Shown here piece after piece: positions 29,797 through 39,700 of a stretch of DNA of 64,000 nt. A program made the position numbers and the translations under genes. This DNA comes from Hyalangium gracile (GTDB taxonomy: Bacteria > Myxococcota > Myxococcia > Myxococcales > Myxococcaceae), in the NCBI RefSeq assembly GCF_020103725.1, contig NZ_JAHXBG010000004.1, positions 248,001 through 312,000 on the forward strand. Reading direction: 5' to 3'. The notes beneath the pieces are model-generated. The model searched no databases. It was not told the DNA's origin and saw only the letters and a list, made by a program, of their open reading frames with translations. Numbering within the stretch: position 1 is the first letter of the stretch; each line of letters starts with the position of its first letter.

Positions 29797-31413
29797 ATGC
29801 GATGGGCGAACGGTCGGCAAGGCCTCGGCGGCGCATGCGGAGTGCTCACGTGCCTGCTTTTGAACGCCTGTGAGCCGGCGACGCAGACGGAGATGCGCAT
29901 CTCCGATGTGCAGTTCCCCCAGCGGGTGGAGCTCCCGCCGGAGAAGCCGGTGACGCCGCCCGAGCCCACCGGGCAGAGCTGGTACGTGAGCCCGAAGGGC
30001 TCGGATGGCGGCAAGGGAACACTCGAGGCTCCGCTGCGCACCATCAGCCGGGCCGTGGCGCTCGCCAGCCCTGGGGATGTCATCCGGGTGCAGCCCGGCG
30101 TGTACGCGGAGCAGCTCGTGCTGGAGTCGCGGGGCTCCGGGGCCGCTTCCATCACCCTGCGCGGAGAGGGCTCCCCGAGGCCGACCCTCGTACCGGGTGA
30201 CAGGAGCCGCGGCTCCGTCATCCGCGTGCGGGGGCGCTGGCGCGTGGAGAACCTGGAGGTCGACGTCGACGGCGCTCCGATGGTTGCCCTCACCTTCGAG
30301 GCGGGCGCCACCCAGGCCGCGCTCGTCGACAGCGAGCTCCACGGTGGAACCGCTGGCGCGGGCGTGCTCGTGGAGGGGGGGCAGGACATCACCCTCCAGC
30401 ACAACGCCATCCACCACTTCATCAAGTCCGGTGACGACTCGCATGGCGTGGCGGTGGTGGGCCCGTCGCGCAACGTCGTCATCCGGGAGAACGACATCCA
30501 CCACAACTCGGGCGACTCCATCCAGTGCCAGGCGGGCACGGCGCCCGCGGAGACCCTGCTCATCGAGGGCAATACGCTGCACGACGAGGGCGAGAACGGG
30601 GTGGACATCAAGCGGTGCCACCAGGTCACCGTGCGCCGCAACGAGCTCTACGGCTTCCCCAACACCGCGCTGCGCGCGCTCGGCACGTCGGCGGGCGAGG
30701 CGGTGGTCATCCACGGCGGCGCCCGAGGCATCGCCATCCAGGGCAACCTCATCTCCCGCGCGGGGCGCGGCGTCTCGGTGGTGGACAGCGCCGAGACCGA
30801 GCAGGTGTGGGTGGAGGGCAACGTCATCCAGGACATCCGCAACGTCCCGGAGGGCAACGGCCATGGCATCCGCATCGCGAGTGGCAGGAACGTGCGGGTG
30901 GAGGACAACACCATCGAGAGCACGGCCAGCTACGCGCTGATGCTGGCGGCCGATGGGCAGGTGGCCAGCGGGCTCACCGTGCGCAACAACACCGTCCGGG
31001 GAGGCACGCAGCTGCTGCGGCTGGGGCGCGCCTCGTTCCGCCCGGGCTTCGTGCTCCAGGACAACCAGTATGCCCGCGGCGGCGTGCTGAAGGCCGACGG
31101 CGTGCAGGAGCTCCTCACCGGCGCCAACGGGGACTACCGGGACGACTTCTCCGGAGAGCAGCTGTGGCTGTCCTCCCCGGAGAAGCTCGGGGCGTGGCGG
31201 CAGGTGCTCCAGGTGGACCAGGGGTCCGCGCTGCTGGAGTGGGCGCCCGGCCGCCACGGGGGCCTCATCAGAGGAGGCCCTGGCGGTTCATCTCCGGGGG
31301 CTGGGCCAGGCCCATCACCTTGCAGAGCGTGGGGGCGATGTCCGCCAGCACGCCGGGGCGCAGCTTGTGGCCGCGGAAGTCCGGGTGGATCAGATGGAAG
31401 GGCACCGGGTTGA
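29797..31413 (+). CDS. right-handed beta-helix lipoprotein with an antisense-overlapping tail
   Basis: 538 aa. The signal peptide ends in a lipobox-like LLNAC. Residues ~55-470 are a parallel beta-helix (NosD/pectate-lyase-like, DUF1565 start SWYVSPKGSDGGKGTLEAP), with repeating coils such as NVVIRENDIHHNSGDSIQC, LLIEGNTLHDEGENG and VRVEDNTIES. Likely a surface carbohydrate-binding or polysaccharide-lyase-like protein. The last ~49 residues are Gly/Pro/Arg-rich and are encoded antisense to the 3' end of gpmI (146-bp overlap), so the natural stop may have been lost. The start is chosen at the ATG before the signal peptide, with GGGGG upstream. Confidence 0.78.
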   Translation: MRWANGRQGLGGACGVLTCLLLNACEPATQTEMRISDVQFPQRVELPPEKPVTPPEPTGQSWYVSPKGSDGGKGTLEAPLRTISRAVALASPGDVIRVQPGVYAEQLVLESRGSGAASITLRGEGSPRPTLVPGDRSRGSVIRVRGRWRVENLEVDVDGAPMVALTFEAGATQAALVDSELHGGTAGAGVLVEGGQDITLQHNAIHHFIKSGDDSHGVAVVGPSRNVVIRENDIHHNSGDSIQCQAGTAPAETLLIEGNTLHDEGENGVDIKRCHQVTVRRNELYGFPNTALRALGTSAGEAVVIHGGARGIAIQGNLISRAGRGVSVVDSAETEQVWVEGNVIQDIRNVPEGNGHGIRIASGRNVRVEDNTIESTASYALMLAADGQVASGLTVRNNTVRGGTQLLRLGRASFRPGFVLQDNQYARGGVLKADGVQELLTGANGDYRDDFSGEQLWLSSPEKLGAWRQVLQVDQGSALLEWAPGRHGGLIRGGPGGSSPGAGPGPSPCRAWGRCPPARRGAACGRGSPGGSDGRAPG

Positions 31414-32806
31414 GCGTGTGCGCCGTGTGCGGCTCGCCCGTCACCGGATCCTTCATCTGCTCGCAGTTGCCGTGGTCGGCGGAGATGGCCAGGACCCAGC
31501 CGTTGCGCTGGCACGCGGCGCCGAGCTGCCCCAGGCACTCATCCACCACCTTCACCGCCTGGATGGCCGCGTCCAGCCTGCCGCTGTGGCCCACCATGTC
31601 CGGGTTGGCGAAGTTGACCAGCGCGAAGTCGTACTTGCCCGAGTCGATGCGCTTGACGAGCTCCGCCGTCACCTCGCGCGCGGACATCTCCGGCTTCAAG
31701 TCATACGTCTTCACGTCCCGGGGCGAGGGCACCAGGTGCCGCTCCTCGCCGGGGTACACCACCTCGCGGCCGCCGTTGAAGAAGAAGGTGACGTGCGCGT
31801 ACTTCTCCGTCTCCGCGGTGCGGAACTGCTTGAGCCCCGCGCGCGCCAGCAGCTCCGGGAAGATCTCCTGCGGCTGCTCCGGCCCGTAGGCCACGGGCAG
31901 ATCGAACGTCTCGTCGTACTGGGTCATGCAGACGTAGCGCCCCAGCACCAGCCCGCCGCGGTCGAACTCCTTGAAGTCCGGGTAGGCCAGCGCGCGTGTC
32001 ATCTCTCGGGCCCGGTCCGCGCGGAAGTTGAAGAACATGGCCACGTCCCCGTCGCGGATGCGCCCCACGGGCGTGCCGTCGCCCTGGGTGATGACGGTGG
32101 GGTGGACGAACTCGTCGGTGATCTTCTCCGCGTACGAGGCGCGGATGGCGGACAGCGCGTCCGGCGCCTTGGCGCCCTGGCCGTGCACGATGGCGTCATA
32201 GGCCTGCTTGACGCGGTCCCACCGCTTGTCGCGGTCCATGCCGTAGTAGCGCCCGCCCACCGTGGCGATGCGCGCGGCGTGCGTCTCCTTGAGGAAGCGC
32301 TCCAGCTCCTCCACGTAGCCCAGCCCGCTCTGGGGCGGGGTGTCGCGCCCGTCCAGGAAGGCGTGGATGTAGACGTGGGGCAGGCCGCGATCTCGAGCGG
32401 CCTTCAGCAGACAGTAGAGGTGGTCCATCGACGAGTGCACGCCGCCGGGAGACACCAGCCCCAGCAGGTGGAACGCCTTGCCGTCCGCCTTGGCCTTGTC
32501 CATGGCGGCGCGGATGATGGGGTTGTTGCCCAGCTCGCCGTTCTCGCAGGCCCGGTTGATGCGCACCAGGTCCTGGTAGACGATGCGGCCGGCGCCGATG
32601 TTCGTGTGGCCGACCTCCGAGTTGCCCATCTGCCCTTCGGGCAGGCCCACGGCCAGGCCGGACGTCTGCAGCTCGGTGAAGGGAAAGCCGTTGGAGATGC
32701 GGTCGAGGTTCGGGGTTCCAGCGATGAGGATCGCGTTGTCCTCGCGCTCCTTGCGGATGCCCCAACCATCCAGGATGCAGAGCAGGACCTTGTGCGCAGG
32801 TTTCAT
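31268..32806 (-). CDS. gpmI: 2,3-bisphosphoglycerate-independent phosphoglycerate mutase
   Basis: 512 aa, the normal length. It interconverts 3- and 2-phosphoglycerate in glycolysis using two manganese ions and a phosphoserine. The metal-binding start ILDGWG, catalytic serine in MGNSEVGHTNIGAGR, substrate-loop FLDGRDTPP, FFNFRADR and late metal ligands in ISADHGNCEQM are all present. The ATG at 32806 gives the standard N-terminus MKPAHKVLLCILDGWG; the extra upstream residues lack family similarity. Its 3' end overlaps the convergent beta-helix gene. Confidence 0.97.
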   Translation of the reverse strand: MKPAHKVLLCILDGWGIRKEREDNAILIAGTPNLDRISNGFPFTELQTSGLAVGLPEGQMGNSEVGHTNIGAGRIVYQDLVRINRACENGELGNNPIIRAAMDKAKADGKAFHLLGLVSPGGVHSSMDHLYCLLKAARDRGLPHVYIHAFLDGRDTPPQSGLGYVEELERFLKETHAARIATVGGRYYGMDRDKRWDRVKQAYDAIVHGQGAKAPDALSAIRASYAEKITDEFVHPTVITQGDGTPVGRIRDGDVAMFFNFRADRAREMTRALAYPDFKEFDRGGLVLGRYVCMTQYDETFDLPVAYGPEQPQEIFPELLARAGLKQFRTAETEKYAHVTFFFNGGREVVYPGEERHLVPSPRDVKTYDLKPEMSAREVTAELVKRIDSGKYDFALVNFANPDMVGHSGRLDAAIQAVKVVDECLGQLGAACQRNGWVLAISADHGNCEQMKDPVTGEPHTAHTLNPVPFHLIHPDFRGHKLRPGVLADIAPTLCKVMGLAQPPEMNRQGLL

Positions 32807-32923
32807 GGGCACAAAGCTATCCACCTGGACGCCGGGAGGGAGGGAAAAGTGCGGGGCCTCGGTCGGGCCGTCGCCCGCCGGACGGCGGAGCACCCCCTAC
32901 CACCGGAGGCAAGAGGTGGGGCG

Positions 32924-33562
32924 CTACGCCACCGACTCCGCCGCCGGGGCCTCCTCGTAGAGGGACAGGCCCAGTCGGGTGGGTACCGGCTCCACGCGGA
33001 ACCAGGCGGACTGCCAGCTCAGCATCTGGCGCACGGCCGTCTCGGCCTGCGAGGAGCCGCAGACGGCGTGGGTGATGTGGCCCGAGCTCAGCTGGAAGTA
33101 GCCGGAGCGCAGGCCAGCCTTCACCCGCAGGATGCAGCTCGACCGCTCGTGGGCGAGGATGCGGAGCAGATCGTGGAGCACCACGGGCCGGTAGTCCCCG
33201 CGCTCGACATCCCTCAGGCCATCCTTCACCCGGCACATCAGCGCGTGCGGCTGGATGGGCCGGGCCACGTGTCCCCTCCAGCAGAGCACGTCTCCCATGC
33301 TCGGCGTCTGCCTGGCGTGGCTCAGCGTCAGGACGGGCACCTTGGAGCGGTAGTTGGCCATGTAGGTCAGCAGATCGAAGCTCTGGTGCTCGGGCATTCC
33401 CATCTGGATGAGGACCAGATCCATCTCCTGCTCGCACAGGGCCCAGAGCGCCTCCAGGTAGCTGGAGGCCATCATGAGTTGGAACCCCGTGTGTGGCGCG
33501 AAGGCACTGCGCATCACGGCTCGGGTGAAGCGGTCATGGTCCACGATGAGGATGTTTTTCAT
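32924..33562 (-). CDS. pseudo-receiver + DUF4388 protein (first sigma-54 unit)
   Basis: 212 aa. Residues 1-120 are a receiver fold starting MKNILIVDHDRFTR, but the phospho-accepting Asp is replaced by Gln (LVLIQMGMPEH) and the conserved Lys by Arg (VARPIQP), so it should not be phosphorylated. Residues ~125-195 are a DUF4388 (PATAN-like) domain: VVLHDLLRILAHERSSCILRV, GYFQLSSGHITHAVCG. DUF4388 proteins are common in myxobacteria and often act in protein-protein signalling. The predicted sigma-54 transcript starts about two bases before the ATG, so it may be leaderless. A similar architecture appears at 41558-42443. Confidence 0.82.
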   Translation of the reverse strand: MKNILIVDHDRFTRAVMRSAFAPHTGFQLMMASSYLEALWALCEQEMDLVLIQMGMPEHQSFDLLTYMANYRSKVPVLTLSHARQTPSMGDVLCWRGHVARPIQPHALMCRVKDGLRDVERGDYRPVVLHDLLRILAHERSSCILRVKAGLRSGYFQLSSGHITHAVCGSSQAETAVRQMLSWQSAWFRVEPVPTRLGLSLYEEAPAAESVA

Positions 33563-33575
33563 ACCGGTGAGAGGA

Positions 33576-33590
33576 GCAACACCGGTGCCA
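33576..33590 (-). promoter_or_regulatory. sigma-54 promoter of the pseudo-receiver gene
   Basis: Minus-strand TGGCACCGGTGTTGC, a near-perfect -24/-12 element (GG-N10-GC). Predicted start about 33564, two bases from the ATG. Confidence 0.8.
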
Positions 33591-33672
33591 CGCTTCTGCC
33601 GCTGGCAACCTCTCGGAATCCCAGCGCCTGGGAAGTTCGTGTGGCGGCCTGCCCCGCGCCGGGTTTGTGCAC

Positions 33673-33689
33673 CGAGGCGTCCTGCCACA
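33673..33689 (-). promoter_or_regulatory. enhancer-type dyad (UAS) of the pseudo-receiver gene
   Basis: Minus-strand TGTGGCAGGACGCCTCG, centred about -117 from the predicted start. It matches the shared motif TGTSGCARRAYGCCNCA. A weaker second copy, CGAGGCAAAATCCCCCA (33769-33753), is centred near -197 within the loop of a hairpin. Confidence 0.7.
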
Positions 33690-33735
33690 GTGTCGCGAGG
33701 GGAAGCAAAAACCTTCTGCTTTCCGCAAGGTAGCG

Positions 33736-33780
33736 GGCCGGGCAGGGGGCAGTGGGGGATTTTGCCTCGCCTGCCCGGCC
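33736..33780 (-). terminator. perfect 10-bp inverted repeat after the large fusion gene
   Basis: GGCCGGGCAG (33736-33745) and CTGCCCGGCC (33771-33780) with a 25-base loop, starting about 20 bases past the stop of the minus-strand fusion gene. No T-run follows; the loop contains the weaker UAS copy noted above. Confidence 0.5.
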
Positions 33781-33799
33781 AGCTTCGTCGGGTACAGCG

Positions 33800-36700
33800 C
33801 TACGGCAGCTCGTCCGCGGAGCGGGTCATGAACTCCACCCGGCGGTTGGCGGCGCGGCCCTCGGGCGTGGCGTTGCTCTGCACCGGGCGACTCTCGCCGA
33901 AGCCGCGAGCCTCCAGCCGCTCGCGCGCCACGCCCTTCGAGGCCAGGTATTCGCGCACCGCCTCCGCGCGCCGCTGGGACAGGTTCAGGTTGTAGGCGTC
34001 CGGGCCCTTGTCATCCGTGTGGCCCTCGATGCTCACCGAGGTGAGGTTGGGGTGCTCCTGGAGGACGCGGGCCACCTGGTCCAGCAGCGGGTACGAGCGG
34101 GGCTGGATGACGGCCTTGTTGAACTCGAAGTGGATCGCCTCCTTGATGGAGATGTGGTCGTGCCGCAGGCCCACGAGCTGCTTCTCCGTCTCCGGGCAGC
34201 CCTCGTTGTCCTGGGGACCGGGCTGGCAGGGGCAGTTGTCCAGGTCGTCCGGCAGCGCGTCGCCATCCGTGTCCTTGGGGGGGCAGCCGTTCAGCTCGGG
34301 CAGGCCCGTCACGGTGGGGCAGGCGTCCTGCTCGTCCAGCAGGCCATCCTCGTCCGAGTCCTTGGGCGGGCAGCCCAGGTGGTCCGCGGGGCCGGGCTCG
34401 TTCGGGCACCGGTCGATCGTGTCCTGCAGGCCGTCGAGGTCCTGGTCCGGGCAGCCCTGGAACCTCGCCAGGCCCGGCTCGAGCGGGCACAGGTCCACCC
34501 GGTCCTCGAGGCCATCGCTGTCGGAGTCCTCCGGCGGGCAGCCCTTCTCGTCCACCCGGCCGCCCTGCCGGGGACAGGCGTCGTCTCCGTTGCTCACCCC
34601 ATCCTCGTCGTCGTCCAGGTGCGGGCACTCCTCCAGCGTGTGGCGGCCTCCCGCAATGCAGACGGGGGGTGTGCGGACATAGGCCATGCCGAGCAGGAGG
34701 CGGAAGTCCGGCGTCCCGGGCGCGGTGCCGTAGCCCAGCCCCGCCAGGCCATAGGCCTCGAGCGAGGCGCTCAGCGGGACTCGCAGCCCAGCCAGGGCCT
34801 CGAGGGAGGAGCCCTCGCGCCGCAAGGGCAAGGCGGCGATGACGGCCGTCTCCGCGCGCAGGCCCTCTCCGGTGGTGGCGAGCACGCCGCCCAGCCGCAG
34901 GGCATAGCCGAGCTCGTCCTGGACATTCGCGTCCGGGGTGAGGATGGTGCGAGGCCGCAGCAGCACGCCCGCATCCAGCGCGGCCCGCAGCAAGCCCTGG
35001 CGCCGGCCCACCATGATGCTGGGGATGGCGCGCAGCTCCCGGGCGAGCGCCTCGGCGCGGCCCAGCTCCGGGCCCGCCTGCACTCCCACCGAGAGGTCCA
35101 CGGGATCCTCATGGCGCTCGGAGAGCAGCTTCCAGCGCAGCGTTAGCATCGGCGTGCCCATGGCCGGGCCCCCCTCGGGGCTGATGAGCCCTCGCGCCGA
35201 CAGATCGTCCCCGCGCTGGCGGAGCAGCAGGGGCACCTGCACGCCGAACTCCAGCTTGTCCTGCACGCCATAGGCCGCGGAGACGTGCGCCGTGGCGCGG
35301 TAGCGGACCACCGCCCCCAGGTGCTGGCCGTCCTGGACGAGCACGAGCGGGTTGTTCTCGTAGTGGCCGGTGAGGGCGAGGCGGTAGGCGCCGTCCGGCA
35401 GCAGCTCGCCCGTGCCGAGCAGCAGGGAGCCCGTGGCGCTGGGGTTGAGGCTCAGCCGCTCCATCTCGAAGGCGGGGAGCCGCTGGGGCTGCGCGGAGGT
35501 GGTGGCGCCGAGCAGCGGCACGGCCAGCCCGAGCAGGCGCATCCGCGTGCGGGGGCTCCGGCGGGGGAGCCGACGGCTGCGGCCGAGCAGCGCCAGGACC
35601 AGGCCCAGCAGGCCTGTCACCAGCGGGTTGCCGCCCGCCGACGCGCAGCCGTGCCCGCCTCCCAGGACGGCGCGGTCCCAGTCGATGGGCAGCGGCACGA
35701 CCGTCCACGTGCCGCTGGCGGGAGTCGGGTCCACGTTGCCCAGGCTGTCGCGGGCGCGCACGAGGAGCTGGTGGGGACCCTCGGAGAGCCCGTGGAAGGC
35801 GGTGCTCTGCGAGCACTCCTCGAAGTCGCTGCCCTCCAGGCTGCACTCGAACGTCACCTGGGGCTTGGAGGCGGCGAACTCGAACCGGGCGTGGGTGTCC
35901 TTCGTCTCCTCGGGCGGGCCCGAGACGATGTACGTATCCGGCAGCAGGATGAGCAGCACCGTGATGGTGGACGTGCAGCTCGCCGTGTTCCCCGAGCCGT
36001 CCGTCGCCGTGTACGTCAGGACCGTGGTCCCCAGCGGGAAGCGCGTCTGCGAGGGATGGGACACCGGCACCGCCACGTCACACGTGTCCGTGGCGTGGGC
36101 CGCTCCCGGCGTGACGGTGGCCTCGCTCGCCTCGAGGACCTCCGTGACGATGGGGGCGGGGCAGGAGATGTGAGGCGCCTGCGTGTCGACCACCGTCACC
36201 GCCCGGTCCAGCTCCGCCGTCAGGCCCGAGGGATCCGACACGGAGTAGTGGACCGCGTAGCTTCCCGGCGCCGAGGTGTCGACCGAGCCGGAGCGCACGA
36301 TGTGGAACGTCAGGTCTCCCGCGCAGGCGTCGATGGCCGTGGCGCCGGGGTCGCTGTAGGGCGAGCCGCACTCCAGCGTCAGGTGGGCCGGGCCGTTGAT
36401 GGAGAGGGCTGGCGCGAGGGTGTCCGTCACCGTCACGGTGCGCCCGGTCGCCGCGGTCGCCAGGTTCCCGGAGGGATCCGTGACGCTGTAGCTCAGCGTG
36501 TAGGTGCCCTCCGTGCCGGGGTTCACCGCGCCCGTGACGAGGATTCGGGCGCTCACGTCGCCAGCGCAGGCATCCATCGCCTCGGCGCCCGGGTCCACAT
36601 AGTTGGAGCCACACTCGAAGCTCAGCGCCAGCGGCCCCTTGAGCGCGATGGACGGCGCCAGCGTGTCGCGGATGTCCACCACGCGGTGGACCGAGCTGCC

Positions 36701-39700
36701 ATGCCCGCTGGGGTCCGCCACGCTGTAGCCCAGCGTGTAGCTGCCAGGCACCCGGGGGTCCACCGCGCCGGTCCGGACGATGGAGCCCGTCAGGTCACCC
36801 GCGCACACGTCCTGGGCCGTGGCGCCGGGGTCATCATAAGGAGTGCCGCACTCGAGCTGCTGGAAGGCGGGGCCCTGGAGGACCAGGCTCGGAGGCAGCG
36901 TGTCCGTCACCGTCACGGTGCGAAGGGTGTCGGAGGTGCCCGTGTTCCCCGACGGATCCGTGGCGCTGTAGGGGATGCTGTAGCTGCCGGGCACGTCCGG
37001 GTTGGCCACCGCGCCAGGCACCGCCGGCAGTGCCCCCGCGCAGGCATCGCTCGCCGTGGCGCCCGGGTCCGTGTACGCGTCGTCGCCGCACTCCAGCCGC
37101 ACGTCCCGCGGGCCGGTGAGGGTGACGAGCGGAGGCCGCGTGTCGCGCACCGTGACGGTGCGCAGCAGGGAGAGCGAGTGGCCCGCACCGTCCGCCACGC
37201 TGTAGGTGAGCGGGTAGGCGCCCGGCGTCTGGATGTCGACCGAGCCGCTCGTCACGATGGAGTCCGCCAGGTCTCCCGCGCACATGTCCTGGGCCGTGGC
37301 GCCGGGATCGCTGTAGTGCGTGCCGCACTCGAGCTGCTGGAGGGCGGGGCCCAGGAGCACCAGGCTCGGAGGCAGCGTGTCGCTCACCGTCACGGTGCGC
37401 AGCAGGGAGATTTCGTGGCCCGCACCGTCCGCCACGCTGTAGGTGAGCGGGTAGGTGCCCGGCGTCTGGATGTCGACCGAGCCGCTCGTCATGATGGAGT
37501 CCGTCAGGTCTCCCGCGCACGTGTCCTGGGCCGTTGCGCCGGGGTCGCTATAAGGAGTGCCGCACTCGAGCTGCTGGAGGGCGGGGCCCAGGAGCACCAG
37601 GCTCGGAGACAGCGTGTCGGTCACCGTCACGGTGCGCAGCAGGGAGAGCGAGTGGCCCGCACCGTCCGCCACGCTGTAGGTGAGCGGGTAGGCGCCCGGC
37701 GTCTGGATGTCGACCGAGCCGCTCGTCATGATGGAGTCCGTCAGGTCTCCCGCGCACATGTCCTGGGCCGTGGCGCCGGGGTCGCTATAAGGAGTGCCGC
37801 ACTCGACACCCTCGGTGGCGGAGCCCAGGAGCACCAGGCTCGGGGGCAGCGTGTCGCTCACCGTCACGGTGCGCTCCTCGGCCGAGATGGCGGTGTTGCC
37901 CGATGGGTCCGTGGCGCTGTAGCGGAGGGTGTAGCTGCCCGGCACGTTCGGGTTGGCCCTGGAGCCCGGCACCGCGGGCAGCACGCCGGCGCACACGTCC
38001 AGCGCGGTGGCGCCCGGGTCCTCATACCCCGGCGCGCCACACTCCACCTGCAGGTGCAGCGGCCCGTTGAGGGTGATGGACGGCGGCAGCGTGTCCGCCA
38101 CCGTGACGAGGCGGTTCACCGGCTCGGCGTTGTGGCCCGCGGCATCCCTCACGGTGTAGCGGAGCGGGTAGCTGCCTGGCGCCAGGGGGTTCACCGTGCC
38201 GCTGCGGAGGAGCGCCTGTGTCAGGTCCCCGGAGCACAGATCCATCGCCGTGGCACCCGGATCGGTGTAGTGCGTGCCGCACTCCAGCGCGACCTGGGAC
38301 AGGCCGTTGAGGTTGATGCGCGGCGGCAACGTGTCGGACACGTCGACCGTCCGATGCTTGGGAGCAGGGCTGTTGCCGGCCGCGTCCGTCACCTTGTAGT
38401 GCAGCGGGTAGCGGGCAGGCACGCCCGCCCTCACCGAGCCGGTCCGCTCCACCTCGAGCGGGCCGTCGCAGAGATCGTTCGCGCTCGCACCTGGGTCGAA
38501 GTAGGCGCCGCCCTGGGTGCACTCCAGCGAGGGGGCCGTCGAGCCGTGGAGCACGAGCGTCGGCACCACGCGGTCCAGCACCCTCACCTCTCCCGTGCAC
38601 GAGCTGCTCAGCCCCTGCTGGTCCACGCACGTCAGGGTCACCGTGGACGTGCCAATCGGGTACGGGCTCGCGGGCGTCTGCGTGCAGCCCACCAGCAGTC
38701 CATCCGGGTCATAGGAGCCGTCGTCGATGCTGGCGGAGACGCCGCAGGTGGTCTCCGCGAACGTCGTCACGTCCTTGCAGAGCGCATGCGGCGGCTGGGG
38801 CGGAGGCGGCCGGTAGGGGAGCCTGCAGAACGAGGTGCACGCGCCAATCTCTCCGCGCGCATCGCCCGTCCGGCCGTTGTTGATGCCCAGGTCACACTCC
38901 TCGCCCTGGCTCGCGTCCACGAAGCCGTCGCCGCACCAGTGGAGGTGGCACGAGAAGGAGCAGGTGCTCCCCGGCTGCTGGCCCCGCACCGCCGGCATGC
39001 CGTTGAGGGCATCGCCCAGATCGCACGTCTCGTCCGGCGACGTCTCCGGGAGTCCACAGCCGGCGCTCTGCGGCTCGGCGCCTCGCACGAGCAGGTACGG
39101 CGTGCCCACGAAGGGCGTCTCCTGCTCCGGCTCGTAGAGGAAGTCCACGTAGGTCCGCTGCCCGGGGATGGGCGTCGCGGTGCTGCTCATCGCGATCGCC
39201 GCGAACGAGAAGTCGTGGTCCGGGTACCGGGTGAACACCGAGCGCGCCGCGCACCCGTTGCCCGTGAGCAGCCCGTCCCACAGGTCGCGAGAGATGAGGT
39301 CGTTCCACATCCCAAACATGTGGCCGCTGTCGGCGCAGCCCGGCACGCCCTGCACCTCGAAGGTGCCGAAGGGCTCCAGCAGCGTCACGGGCGTGGGCGT
39401 CGGCGCGTGCTGGTAGGCGCAGCCCAGCGCGATGTACATGCCGGTCCGCTTCTGCACGGAGTTGAGCACGTACCGGATGCCGTTCTCCACCAGCTCGGGC
39501 GTCTCGTTGTTCGTCGGGTCCGTGGCGAAGAGGGCGACGTCCCCGTCGACGATGATGCCCCACTGCTTGCGGCTCTCGACCGCGGCCTGGAAGGCGGCCG
39601 GGCCGCTCTGGCACGCGGCGTCGCCGATGATGAGGGCGCGGTACTCCATGAACTGCTGGGCAGTCATGTCCTTCCACTGCTCCGGCGTCACCACGTCGAT

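Noticed and set aside
29523-30641. N-terminal extension of the ComF frame
   Set aside because: It is antisense to the beta-helix gene, low complexity, and the ComF zinc ribbon begins right after the ATG at 29522.
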